Assembly: GCA_035652095.1 (NCBI GenBank)
Contig: DASREM010000021.1
Location: 112,112 to 176,111 of the forward strand
Origin: DASREM01 sp035652095
Lineage (GTDB): Bacteria > Acidobacteriota > Terriglobia > Terriglobales > Acidobacteriaceae
DNA: 64,000 nt
Direction: 5' to 3'
Positions 52,341 to 60,414 of the stretch are shown piece after piece. Made by a program: the position numbers and the translations under genes. The notes under the pieces were generated by a model. That model made no database searches. It saw only the letters and a list, made by a program, of their open reading frames with translations, and had not been told where the DNA came from. Positions within the stretch are counted from its first letter, which is position 1; each line of letters opens with the position of its first letter.

Positions 52341-52401
52341 GCGGTGTTGCCTTCCCCATATTTTTCTATGTTCGAAAACTAAATGATAAAAGGAGTACAG
52401 C

Positions 52402-52665
52402 ATGAACTTTTTGTCCAAGCTGCTGCAGGGGATTGCCTTCGTGCCTGCCGTGGTGAATGGAATCGAAGGTCTATTTGGCGGGCGCTCTGGAGATGACAAG
52501 AAAAACGCAGCATTGTCGTTCGTGCAAGCGGCACTGAGCATGACCGACGCGCTGGCCAACCGCCAAATTGTAGATGAATCGAAGTTCAAAGACGGGCTGG
52601 GGAAAGTGATTGACGGCACCGTGGAGTGCCTAAACGCTTCCCTGTGGGCCAAATCAGCGAAGTAA
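52402..52665 (+). CDS. Small phage-associated protein of unknown function
   Basis: 87 residues with AAAGGAG before the ATG. An amphipathic N-terminal segment (NFLSKLLQGIAFVPAVVNGIEGLFGG) could touch membranes; the rest is helical (NAALSFVQAALSMTDALANRQIV). It is the last gene of the island and stops 43 bp from the convergent E2 gene. Confidence 0.55.
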   Translation: MNFLSKLLQGIAFVPAVVNGIEGLFGGRSGDDKKNAALSFVQAALSMTDALANRQIVDESKFKDGLGKVIDGTVECLNASLWAKSAK

Positions 52666-52671
52666 TGGCGA

Positions 52672-52702
52672 GCCGGCCGCCAGCCCTGGACTGACGACCG
52701 GC
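52672..52702. terminator. Imperfect hairpin at the right edge of the island
   Basis: GCCGG (52672-52676) pairs with CCGGC (52698-52702), with further inner pairs broken by two mismatches. It lies between convergent genes, has no T-tract, and is only a weak terminator candidate. Confidence 0.35.
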
Positions 52703-52708
52703 CCCTAT

Positions 52709-54004
52709 TTAGCCCAGATCCTCGCCCCAGTTTTCCAGAGTCTTTTTCACGTACGCCATGAACTGGTCCGCGACTGCGCCATCGATCAGGCGATGATCAT
52801 AGCCAAGCGTCAAGTGAACGACCGAGCGAATGGCTATGGAGTCGTTGCCATCGCGATCGGTAACTACCATCGGCTGTTTCGTGATTCCTCCCACCCCCAT
52901 GATCGCTGAGTTGGGTTGATTGATGATGGGCAAGCCGAACACCGCGCCAAACTGGCCGGGATTGGTGACGGTGAACGTGGAACCTTCCACTTCCTGCGGC
53001 ATCAGTTTCTTGCTGCGGGAACGTTCGCCGAGATCGGTGATGCCACGCTGCAGGCCGAGGAAGTTCAGATCATCCGCATTTTTCAGCACTGGCACGATGA
53101 GTCCCCAATCCAGGGCGACGGCGATTCCAACATTCACGTGCCGGTGGTACCGAATACTTTCACCTTCCAGGGATGCGTTCACGATCGGGAACTGCTGCAG
53201 GGCAATGATCGCGGCGCGCACAAAAAACGGCATAAAGGTGAGCCGCACGCCATGACGCTGTTCAAACCCCGCTTTCATTTTGTTCCGCATGCTGACGATG
53301 CGGGTCAGATCCACCTCAAACATGCAATGCACGTGAGCGCTGGTGCGGCGCGACTCGATCATGCGCTGCGCGATGATTCGCCGCATCTGGGTGAGTGGAA
53401 CCAGGTCGCCGGGAATGGCGGCCGGAGCCGGCGCGGGTCTGGGAGTTGAAGGAGCGGCGGGGCCTGCAGCCGCCGGCGCCGCAGCTTGTGGCCGCTCCAG
53501 AAATGCCAGGATGTCCTGCTTGGTGATTCTTCCCCCGAGCCCGGTTCCGGTGACTTGAGCCAGGTCAACGTTATTATCGCGGGCGATTTTTCGAACTAGC
53601 GGCGACGAACGCGCGTGCTCTCCCTCTTCTTCTCCTTGAGGTGCTGCGGGCGCTGGCGAGGAGGCAGGTGTTGGCTTTGGCGGTGCAGCAGCTTCTTCCT
53701 GAGATGGCGGAGGAGCAGCTTCAGCCTTGGCGGCAGACTGCTTGGCTGGAGTAGCAGCGCCTTCCCCGTCCGACGAGATAGTTCCCACCACCGTATTCAC
53801 GCTGACGGTCGTGCCTTCGGCGATCTTTATCTCCTGCAGCACACCCGTGGCGGGAGAAGGAATCTCGGCATCCACCTTGTCGGTAGAGATCTCGAACAGG
53901 GGCTCGTCGCGCTGAACCTTGTCTCCAGCCTTCTTGAGCCACTTGGTAATGGTTCCTTCTACGATCGATTCGCCCATCTGGGGCATGACGATATCAGTCG
54001 GCAT
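52709..54004 (-). CDS. 2-oxo-acid dehydrogenase E2 (dihydrolipoamide acyltransferase)
   Basis: 431 residues from ATG 54004 (AAGGG upstream; an ATG seven codons earlier is less likely). One lipoyl domain (about 3-78) has the acceptor Lys43 in the TDKVDAEI motif. A long Ala/Pro linker leads to the peripheral-subunit-binding domain (SSPLVRKIARDNNVDLAQVTGTGLGGRITKQDI, about 145-180). The catalytic domain (about 205-431) contains the HRLIDG motif near the end. It transfers acyl groups from E1 to CoA, and the genes upstream encode E1 and E3. Whether the substrate is pyruvate, branched-chain acids or 2-oxoglutarate is not decided by the sequence. Confidence 0.94.
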   Translation of the reverse strand: MPTDIVMPQMGESIVEGTITKWLKKAGDKVQRDEPLFEISTDKVDAEIPSPATGVLQEIKIAEGTTVSVNTVVGTISSDGEGAATPAKQSAAKAEAAPPPSQEEAAAPPKPTPASSPAPAAPQGEEEGEHARSSPLVRKIARDNNVDLAQVTGTGLGGRITKQDILAFLERPQAAAPAAAGPAAPSTPRPAPAPAAIPGDLVPLTQMRRIIAQRMIESRRTSAHVHCMFEVDLTRIVSMRNKMKAGFEQRHGVRLTFMPFFVRAAIIALQQFPIVNASLEGESIRYHRHVNVGIAVALDWGLIVPVLKNADDLNFLGLQRGITDLGERSRSKKLMPQEVEGSTFTVTNPGQFGAVFGLPIINQPNSAIMGVGGITKQPMVVTDRDGNDSIAIRSVVHLTLGYDHRLIDGAVADQFMAYVKKTLENWGEDLG

Positions 54005-54091
54005 AATTCCCTTTCGCGCAGCCACAATGACCGATATGGGGCCAAGCGCAACCCATCATTATATATTGGCTTTTGCAGGGTGGCAGGACGC

Positions 54092-54676
54092 CTAGTCCTT
54101 GTCTTCCTTACCGCCCATATCGTGCTGATCGCCGCTATCGTGAGACCCGCTCTCGCTGGGAGGGTTCACGCCAAAGGATTTCTTCCAGTAGTCCTGCACG
54201 GCCGGGGACAATTTTTCGATGCGGGTCAAAAATGCCGTGACTTTCCATATGTCCTGGTCGCTTAGCACCACGTTCCATGCAGGCATTCCGGTGTAACGAA
54301 CCCCGGTACGGATCGCGTAATGGATATGCCACTCGGGATCGTCCATAGGATGCAACACAATTTGCGGGGGAGCAGGATAGAACGACTTCGCAAGCGGGCT
54401 TGGTTTGAGATCGAGTGCGCCATGACATGCCGCGCAATTCATGGTGTAGATCTTCATACCCTCCACGATGTTTTCGTCGGTAGGCGGCACGGGATTGCTC
54501 GCGTGCTGCGCCCTGCGCTCCATGGAAGCGTCCAGGGCGCTGAGCATCAGGCGACGCTCCAGACCGGATGGGGCCGCGTCGGCATTGGTGGGCATGAAGC
54601 CGAGTTGAACATACACGAGACCACCGACCACGATGATGGCCAGTGTGACAATCACCCCCAGAATGAAATTGCGCAT
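54092..54676 (-). CDS. Membrane-anchored mono-haem cytochrome c
   Basis: 194 residues. An N-terminal uncleaved-looking hydrophobic anchor (FILGVIVTLAIIVVGGLVYV) is followed by a periplasmic domain with the haem motif CAACH (about residue 80). A distal Met is supplied by the YTGMPAW region. The C-terminus is His/Asp/Ser-rich. It likely carries electrons at the membrane. The gene lies 46 bp from E1-beta and 87 bp from E2, on the same strand, which is an unusual position for a cytochrome. Confidence 0.9.
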   Translation of the reverse strand: MRNFILGVIVTLAIIVVGGLVYVQLGFMPTNADAAPSGLERRLMLSALDASMERRAQHASNPVPPTDENIVEGMKIYTMNCAACHGALDLKPSPLAKSFYPAPPQIVLHPMDDPEWHIHYAIRTGVRYTGMPAWNVVLSDQDIWKVTAFLTRIEKLSPAVQDYWKKSFGVNPPSESGSHDSGDQHDMGGKEDKD

Positions 54677-54722
54677 CGGCCCTCCTTGAATTTCAACCGC
54701 GTGCCGGAACTTCGAGGACTGC

Positions 54723-55697
54723 TCAGTAAGCCTTCAGGCGCCGCGCTTCGCGGACGATATCGCTGACTTTGGGAAGAAAATATTCTTCCTGCGGCGGCGA
54801 GAACGGAACCGGGGAATCCTGCGCGGTAATGCGCACGATCGGCCCGTCGAGGTCGTCGAAGGCTTCTTCATTAATAATGGCGGCGAGTTCCCCGGCGATA
54901 CCGCCGGTGCGCACGTCTTCGTGCAGCAGAATGACTTTATTGGTCTTGCGAACCGTCTGCGCGATGGCCTCGCGGTCGAGTGGCGAAAGCGTCCGCAGAT
55001 CAATGATCTCGATCTCGATACCTTCCTTTGCGAGAATGGCGGCGGCTTCAAGCGCGGTATGCACCATGGCCGCATAAGTAATGATGCTGAGATCAAGGCC
55101 TTCCCGGGCTACGCGGGCCCTCCCGAGAGGGACAACGTAATCCTCCGCGGGAACTTCTTCTTTGATCCGGCGATAGAGATATTTGTGTTCGAAGAAGAGG
55201 ACAGGATTATTGTCGCGAATCGCCGACTTGATCAAGCCTTTCGCGTCGTAAGCGCTCGCCGGACAGACTACCTTCAACCCGGGCGCGTGAACGAACCACA
55301 TCTCCGGATTCTGCGAATGGAATGGGCCGCCATGCACGTTGCCGCCGCTTGGCCCGCGAATCACCATGGGCGCGGGCGCTCCCCAGCGATAGTGCGCTTT
55401 CGCCACCATGTTCACGATCTGGTTGAAAGCGCATCCGATGAAATCCATGAACTGGAACTCAGCCACCGGACGCATGCCTGTAAGCGACGCTCCGAATGCA
55501 GCCCCAACAATCGCAGACTCCGCGATGGGAGTGTCAATTACGCGTTCGGGACCGAAGCGGTCGATGAAGCCATCGGTGACTTTGAATGCGCCGCCGTAGA
55601 TTCCGATGTCTTCTCCGATGCAGAAGACCGTCGGGTCGCGCTCCATCTCCTCCCAGATGCCTTGACGGATTGCTTCCAGATAGGTGAGTTGCGGCAT
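54723..55697 (-). CDS. 2-oxo-acid dehydrogenase E1 component, beta subunit
   Basis: 324 residues, the standard E1-beta length. The N-terminal transketolase-pyrimidine domain carries GEDIGIYGGAFKVTDGF and GAAFGASLTGMRPVAEFQFMDF. The C-terminal domain carries the DLRTLSPLD and LHEDVRTGGIAGE motifs of E1-beta. It forms an alpha2beta2 tetramer with the E1-alpha encoded upstream and binds thiamine diphosphate at the interface. There is an 80-bp gap to E1-alpha. Confidence 0.94.
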   Translation of the reverse strand: MPQLTYLEAIRQGIWEEMERDPTVFCIGEDIGIYGGAFKVTDGFIDRFGPERVIDTPIAESAIVGAAFGASLTGMRPVAEFQFMDFIGCAFNQIVNMVAKAHYRWGAPAPMVIRGPSGGNVHGGPFHSQNPEMWFVHAPGLKVVCPASAYDAKGLIKSAIRDNNPVLFFEHKYLYRRIKEEVPAEDYVVPLGRARVAREGLDLSIITYAAMVHTALEAAAILAKEGIEIEIIDLRTLSPLDREAIAQTVRKTNKVILLHEDVRTGGIAGELAAIINEEAFDDLDGPIVRITAQDSPVPFSPPQEEYFLPKVSDIVREARRLKAY

Positions 55698-55777
55698 ACG
55701 TTGAATAATCGTACCAGATGCGGGAGACGACGTTGATTGGCTGCGTTATGGACTGCAGCCGGTGGAGGCACTATCCA

Positions 55778-57049
55778 TTATTTCAAGTGCACAGCCGCGT
55801 CGCCCTGCTTCAGCTTCACTGATTTCCTGGTGGACACGATCGGGACTTGGTACTTCGCTTTGACCTCGTGGCAGCCGTTTTCGCAGTACGTTCCGCCCGC
55901 CGCGCTCTCGGGTACCGGCATTGGAGAATTTACCGCGAACTCCCGATCCGCATCCAGTTCGCGATCAACGTCGGCGATCAGCTTTTGGTTTTCTTCGCGC
56001 GTAAGCCATTTCTTGGTATTCACCAGGTAGTCTTCGAAACGCGCCATAGGATCCCGCTTCTTCCAGTACTCAGACAAGGGCTTCGGCACGTATTCGGCCG
56101 CATCGTGGATGGCGTGCCCCTTCATGCGCATCATCTTCGCTTCGATCAGCGTCGGACCCTCTCCGCGGCGCGCGCGCTCGCAGGCTTCATGGGCCGCGTC
56201 GTACACCTGGCAGGGGTCGGTTCCATCCACGATCACGCCAGGAATTCCATAGGCGATGGCGCGCTCTGCCAGATCCTTCACTCGAAATTGCATGTCAGCG
56301 GGTGTCGAATATCCCCACAGATTATTCTCCACGAACAGTACGAGTCCAAGATCCTGTACTGCGGCAAAATTTATTCCCTCGTAGGTGACGCCCGTGGATT
56401 GCCCCCCATCGCCGATGTAGGTCATCACCGCGATGTTTCGTCCCTGCAAACGCGCGCCCAGAGCCACTCCCGCAAGCACCGGGATGAGATCGCCCAAGGT
56501 AGAGATTGGTGCGACCACGTTGCGTTGCTGAATGTCCCCGAAGTGCGACGAGGCATCGCGACCCTTGGTCGGAGACCCGGCCTTCGCCATGTACTGCATC
56601 ATGATGTCGCGCGCGGAAAATCCGCGCACCAGCAACGATCCCTGGTTGCGGATCATCGGCCCCAGCCACTCGTCCGGTTTCAGCGCATAGGCGGATGCGC
56701 ACGAGCACGCTTCCTGCCCTAATCCGAAGTACACGCCGCCGACAACTTTGCCCTGCTTGTAAAGATTCTCGAGCGCGGTCTCCATTTTGCGATTGAGCAG
56801 CATCCAGCGATAGATCTCGATGCACTGCTGCTGGGAGAGGTACTTCGAATCGCGGATGGGAGGTACCGGAGCGTCCAAGTCGCCTTCAATCTGGTAGCAG
56901 ACTCCGTCATCCAGACAAACCTGCTTCAGCTCGAAACGTGGTTTCTCGAGGCGATAATCGGTGATTTGATAACTGCGCTCAGAACTCGCAGCAGAGCGAC
57001 TGTTCGAATTCGACCCCGAAGTGGACGTCTTCATCTTCTTTTCTGACAT
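55778..57049 (-). CDS. 2-oxo-acid dehydrogenase E1 component, alpha subunit
   Basis: 423 residues. The thiamine-diphosphate motif (YIGDGGQSTGVTYEGINFAAVQDLGLVLFVENN: GDG then about 28 residues to NN) is intact, as is the phosphorylation-loop-like MRMKGHAIHDAAEYVP. The N-terminal 60 residues are Ser/Asn-rich and then similar to branched-chain E1-alpha leaders, which supports a branched-chain oxo-acid or mixed substrate. E1-alpha decarboxylates the 2-oxo acid and passes the acyl group to lipoyl-E2. A downstream in-frame ATG (five codons on) is an alternative start. Confidence 0.92.
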   Translation of the reverse strand: MSEKKMKTSTSGSNSNSRSAASSERSYQITDYRLEKPRFELKQVCLDDGVCYQIEGDLDAPVPPIRDSKYLSQQQCIEIYRWMLLNRKMETALENLYKQGKVVGGVYFGLGQEACSCASAYALKPDEWLGPMIRNQGSLLVRGFSARDIMMQYMAKAGSPTKGRDASSHFGDIQQRNVVAPISTLGDLIPVLAGVALGARLQGRNIAVMTYIGDGGQSTGVTYEGINFAAVQDLGLVLFVENNLWGYSTPADMQFRVKDLAERAIAYGIPGVIVDGTDPCQVYDAAHEACERARRGEGPTLIEAKMMRMKGHAIHDAAEYVPKPLSEYWKKRDPMARFEDYLVNTKKWLTREENQKLIADVDRELDADREFAVNSPMPVPESAAGGTYCENGCHEVKAKYQVPIVSTRKSVKLKQGDAAVHLK

Positions 57050-57151
57050 GCAAACTACTATGCTAACGCGACCACGGCATTTGGGCTAGGTATCGCGACT
57101 ATGGCGCAACACGCGAGGGTATACTTGCGGCTTCGGGAAAGGTGTACGAGC

Positions 57152-57889
57152 TTGAAGGTTATTTTATTTGTCGCCCTGCTGAGTTTGTCCTTTACGCCAA
57201 CACCAGCGCTGTCCCAAGCCAGCGGCATTATCGAGAGCGCCAAACCGGCAGAGCAAGTCACCATACGGCCGAACGTTCAGCTAGTGGAAGATAACAGTTA
57301 TTTTCGGGTTTCTCGACTGGAGTTTGGACAGGGTGCCACGGCAGCAATCGAGCAACACGATCACGACTGTGTCCTGATCGCGCTGGGCGAGGGTTTAACG
57401 CTCGCCTCCCGGAAGGCAAGCATCCCTGAGACGCTGAAGTTCGGGGACGTCCGCTTCCTGCCCCGCGGTGCAGCACCCGAAATTGCCAACGCCCGCAACG
57501 CGTCCTCGCAGCTGATCCTGGGGGAACTGAAGCATCATTGGGATGCGGAAGTACGCACATGCCTGGACCCTGGCAACTGCGCCCGTCCCATTAGAATGGG
57601 CGATGCAGAAATCGGAACCACGACTACTCTCTTCACCAACGGATTCATCACTGGCTATCAGCACCGACTGGACCGCGGCGGCAGCCTGAGCAGTTCCTAC
57701 TTTTCTGCCAAGGGAAAGGATCATCTGTTACTGGTGGCGCTCACCGATCTAAACGCCGACTTCGAGGGCGTGCGACAAGCATTGCATCCTGGGCAAACCT
57801 ACACCTCAGATGCAAGCATGATTGAGGTCGATGCAGAGAAGGCTGAGGTGCGGTGGGTCGTCATCCGAATGCTCATACCCAAACCGTAG
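57152..57889 (+). CDS. Secreted cupin-like protein of unknown function
   Basis: The start is placed at TTG 57152, which has GGAAAGG nine bases upstream and gives a perfect signal peptide (MKVILFVALLSLSFTPTPALS); ATG 57101 would add 17 non-hydrophobic residues. The body has one cupin-like half (FRVSRLEFGQGATAAIEQHDHDCVLIALGEG, then LKFGDVRFLPRG) and perhaps a second one (TLFTNGFITGYQHRLDRGGSL). The HDHD and EGL residues could bind a metal. It is the only plus-strand gene between E1-alpha and lipB. Confidence 0.6.
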   Translation: MKVILFVALLSLSFTPTPALSQASGIIESAKPAEQVTIRPNVQLVEDNSYFRVSRLEFGQGATAAIEQHDHDCVLIALGEGLTLASRKASIPETLKFGDVRFLPRGAAPEIANARNASSQLILGELKHHWDAEVRTCLDPGNCARPIRMGDAEIGTTTTLFTNGFITGYQHRLDRGGSLSSSYFSAKGKDHLLLVALTDLNADFEGVRQALHPGQTYTSDASMIEVDAEKAEVRWVVIRMLIPKP

Positions 57890-57900
57890 ATCGTCAGAAG

Positions 57901-58743
57901 CTAGGCCCAGAACTGATCTTCTTCTTTGTGTAGTTTTCTGAGTTCTTCCGGCGGCTTCATCGGGACCCCCACGGTTTCGCCGAGCAACGCATCCAGACTC
58001 TCCAACCACAAGATCTGGCTCGCAAACACCGTCCCGAAGTTGCGAGAGATTGAATTCGAAACGTCTTGCAACGATACTTCCCGCCCAAGTTCTTTCTGCA
58101 TGGAAGTCACGGGCTTTGAGGTGATCCCGCAAGGAATGATGAGATCGAAATAGCTGAGCTCGGCATTCACATTCAGAGCGAAGCCATGGGAAGTTACTCC
58201 GCGCGAAATGTGGATGCCGAGCGCGGCGATCTTGGCCTCCGTATTTTTTGATATCTCAATCGGAGACGAATCCATCGCCGGGCGGTCCGGCGCAGTCGAT
58301 TGCGTCTCACCGCCGACAGTCCAAACCCCCGTTAACCCCTCGATTCGTCGGGTGGCAATGCCAAAGTCCGCGCACGTTCGAATCAGCACTTCCTCGAGCC
58401 TACGAACGTATTCCACCACGCCGAGCGTCTTTCGTTTCACCTCGGATGACGGGAACCTGCGCAAATCAAAGATCGGGTAGCCCACGATCTGTCCCGGTCC
58501 ATGGAACGTTACGTCCCCGCCGCGATCACACTCGAACACCTCAACCCCGCGGCGGGAGAGCTCTTGCGTAGAAGCAACCACGTTCGCTGCTTTCGCATTG
58601 CGTCCCAGCGTAATGACGGGTGGATGCTCCAGCAGCAATAGAACATCTCCAATCTGCCCCGCTTTACGCAACTCAACCATCCGCTGCTGCAGACGCAGCC
58701 CGGTCGCGTAATCGAGCCGATCGAGTTGGAGAACCGAAATCAC
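57901..58743 (-). CDS. lipB: Octanoyltransferase LipB
   Basis: 280 residues from GTG 58743. The family motifs RGGDVTFHGPGQIVGYP (about 74-90), the catalytic Lys171 (KIAALGIHISRGVTSHGFALNV) and Cys205 in IIPCGI are intact. LipB moves octanoyl groups from ACP to lipoyl domains, the first step in lipoylating the E2 encoded in this cluster; no lipA is in the window. The protein is about 60 residues longer than usual because of a Ser/Pro-rich insert (about 144-168) right before the catalytic Lys and a C-terminal extension. Confidence 0.93.
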   Translation of the reverse strand: MISVLQLDRLDYATGLRLQQRMVELRKAGQIGDVLLLLEHPPVITLGRNAKAANVVASTQELSRRGVEVFECDRGGDVTFHGPGQIVGYPIFDLRRFPSSEVKRKTLGVVEYVRRLEEVLIRTCADFGIATRRIEGLTGVWTVGGETQSTAPDRPAMDSSPIEISKNTEAKIAALGIHISRGVTSHGFALNVNAELSYFDLIIPCGITSKPVTSMQKELGREVSLQDVSNSISRNFGTVFASQILWLESLDALLGETVGVPMKPPEELRKLHKEEDQFWA

Positions 58744-58806
58744 ACGTAACCGATTTTCAATTGCCAGCCGTCAACTTGAGAGCCTGTAATTGAGGGCGCC
58801 ATGCTC

Positions 58807-60225
58807 CTACGCGTTGATCGCCATGCCGTACACGCTGTTGGATGCATCCAGCATCGCCTCGGCCAAGGTCGGATGCGCGTGGATTGTCCAGACCAGATCT
58901 TCCACGGTCACTTCCAACTCCATCGCGGCGACCGACTCGGCAATCAACTCTGTAGCCTGCGGACCAATGATGTGCACGCCCAGCACTTCACCGTATTCTG
59001 CATCCGAGACGATCTTCACAAATCCTTCGTGCGAGCCCACGATTGACGCCCGGGAATTCGCCGTGAACGGGAACTTTCCGACCTTGACCGTGTAGCCAAG
59101 TTCTTCGGCCCGCGCCTGGGTGAGCCCCACGCTCCCGATCTCGGGATGGCAGTAGGTGGCATTCGGAATTCTCTCCAGGTTCACCGGCTTGGCATGCTTG
59201 CCTGCGATCTTTGTGACCGCGACGATGCCTTCCATCGCCCCGACGTGCGCCAGCTGCGGCGTTCCCAGCACGATGTCGCCGATCGCATACACGCCAGGCT
59301 CGTCGGTGTGCATGAAGCTGTCCACCTTGATAAATCCGCGCTCCGGCTTGATGTGAGTTTCTTCCAGCCCAAGGTTTTCCGTGCGCGGCTTGCGTCCAAC
59401 CGCGATCAGGATCTTCTGCGCATCAATCTTCTGCTGCTTGCCGTCCACGGTGATGGTGACGGAAACGCCGCTGCCGGTCTTCTCGACCTTCTCCACCTTC
59501 GCGCCGGTATGGAAGTTGATGCCGCGTTTGCGATATACGCGGGCCAGTTCTTTCGAAATCTCCTCATCTTCAATCGGCACCAGCCGCGGCAGCATTTCGA
59601 TAATGGTCACGTCGCAATCGAACGATTTGTAGATCGAGGCGAACTCCACCCCAACGGCACCGGCGCCCACAATGATCAGTGACTTCGGAACCTGCTTGAG
59701 GCTGAGAATTTCAATGTTGGTCAGGACAGTGTCATCCGGTTGCAGTCCCGGAAGCATGCGCGCTTCCGATCCGGTCGAGAGAATCACGTTTTTCGCTTTG
59801 ATTTGTTTCGCCGTGCCATCACTGGCGCTGACGTTCACCGTGTGAACTCCGCCCCGAGCGTGACCGGTCAGCTTGCCGTACCCGCGAATGGTTTCGACCT
59901 TATTCTTCTTCATCAGGAATTCCAGGCCCTTGGCGTGCTTGGCCACGATCTTCTGCTTGCGGTCCTGCACTGCCGCCCAGTTCAGCTTGCGCGAGTCCAC
60001 GCCCTCGATGCCGTACTCTTTCGCATCTTTCAGGTGATCCCATATCTCGGCGTTGAATAGCAACGCCTTGGTGGGGATGCAGCCCACGTGCAAACATGTT
60101 CCGCCCAGCACGTTATCTTTTTCGATCAAGGCCGTTTTCAAACCGAGTTGCCCGGCGCGAATGGCAGCGGTGTAACCGGCCGGCCCGCTGCCCACAATCG
60201 CCACGTCATAAATGGTTTCTGGCAA
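58807..60225 (-). CDS. lpdA: Dihydrolipoyl dehydrogenase (E3)
   Basis: 472 residues from TTG 60225, with CAGGAG nine bases upstream; an ATG at 60327 lies before that site. The FAD motif GSGPAGYTAAIRAG (12-25), the redox pair in GGTCLHVGCIP (Cys44/Cys49), the NAD motif VGAGAVGVEFASIY and the catalytic HPT (HAHPTLAEAM) near the end are all present. Length is typical. It reoxidises dihydrolipoyl-E2 with NAD. It is on the same strand as LipB, E1 and E2 and probably belongs to the same regulon. Confidence 0.94.
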   Translation of the reverse strand: MPETIYDVAIVGSGPAGYTAAIRAGQLGLKTALIEKDNVLGGTCLHVGCIPTKALLFNAEIWDHLKDAKEYGIEGVDSRKLNWAAVQDRKQKIVAKHAKGLEFLMKKNKVETIRGYGKLTGHARGGVHTVNVSASDGTAKQIKAKNVILSTGSEARMLPGLQPDDTVLTNIEILSLKQVPKSLIIVGAGAVGVEFASIYKSFDCDVTIIEMLPRLVPIEDEEISKELARVYRKRGINFHTGAKVEKVEKTGSGVSVTITVDGKQQKIDAQKILIAVGRKPRTENLGLEETHIKPERGFIKVDSFMHTDEPGVYAIGDIVLGTPQLAHVGAMEGIVAVTKIAGKHAKPVNLERIPNATYCHPEIGSVGLTQARAEELGYTVKVGKFPFTANSRASIVGSHEGFVKIVSDAEYGEVLGVHIIGPQATELIAESVAAMELEVTVEDLVWTIHAHPTLAEAMLDASNSVYGMAINA

Positions 60226-60414
60226 AGTCGTGCTCTCCTGATTGCGATCAATGCTTACGCCCAAATAGGTGATTCTACGACAGGCGAAAAGGATTCGCGA
60301 ATGGCAGTCTGCAACCACAAAGGACACGAAGTCTCACCCGGGAGCCCGATGCACTTCCGACCCGCCTCTCCATCCCGGCAGTGGTAGCATAGCCAAACTT
60401 CGAGGAGACGCGGC

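Larger units (their letters stand above)
23052..52665. mobile_element. Phage-derived island (prophage or domesticated tailed-phage module)
   Basis: From the CI/LexA-like repressor to the last small gene before the E2 gene, all but the repressor and a few IS passengers are on the plus strand. Recognisable parts are a repressor, early regulators, tail-fibre-like and beta-helix proteins, TerL, portal, protease, scaffold, capsid, connector, tail genes and an XhlA-like protein. Missing are integrase, excisionase, tape-measure protein, endolysin, replication genes and a recognisable small terminase. I compared the two ends by eye and found no direct repeat that would be an att site. Codon choice shifts to purine-rich codons (GGA, GGG, ACG, GCG) relative to the flanks. 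The boundaries are therefore gene-content boundaries. Confidence 0.8.
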
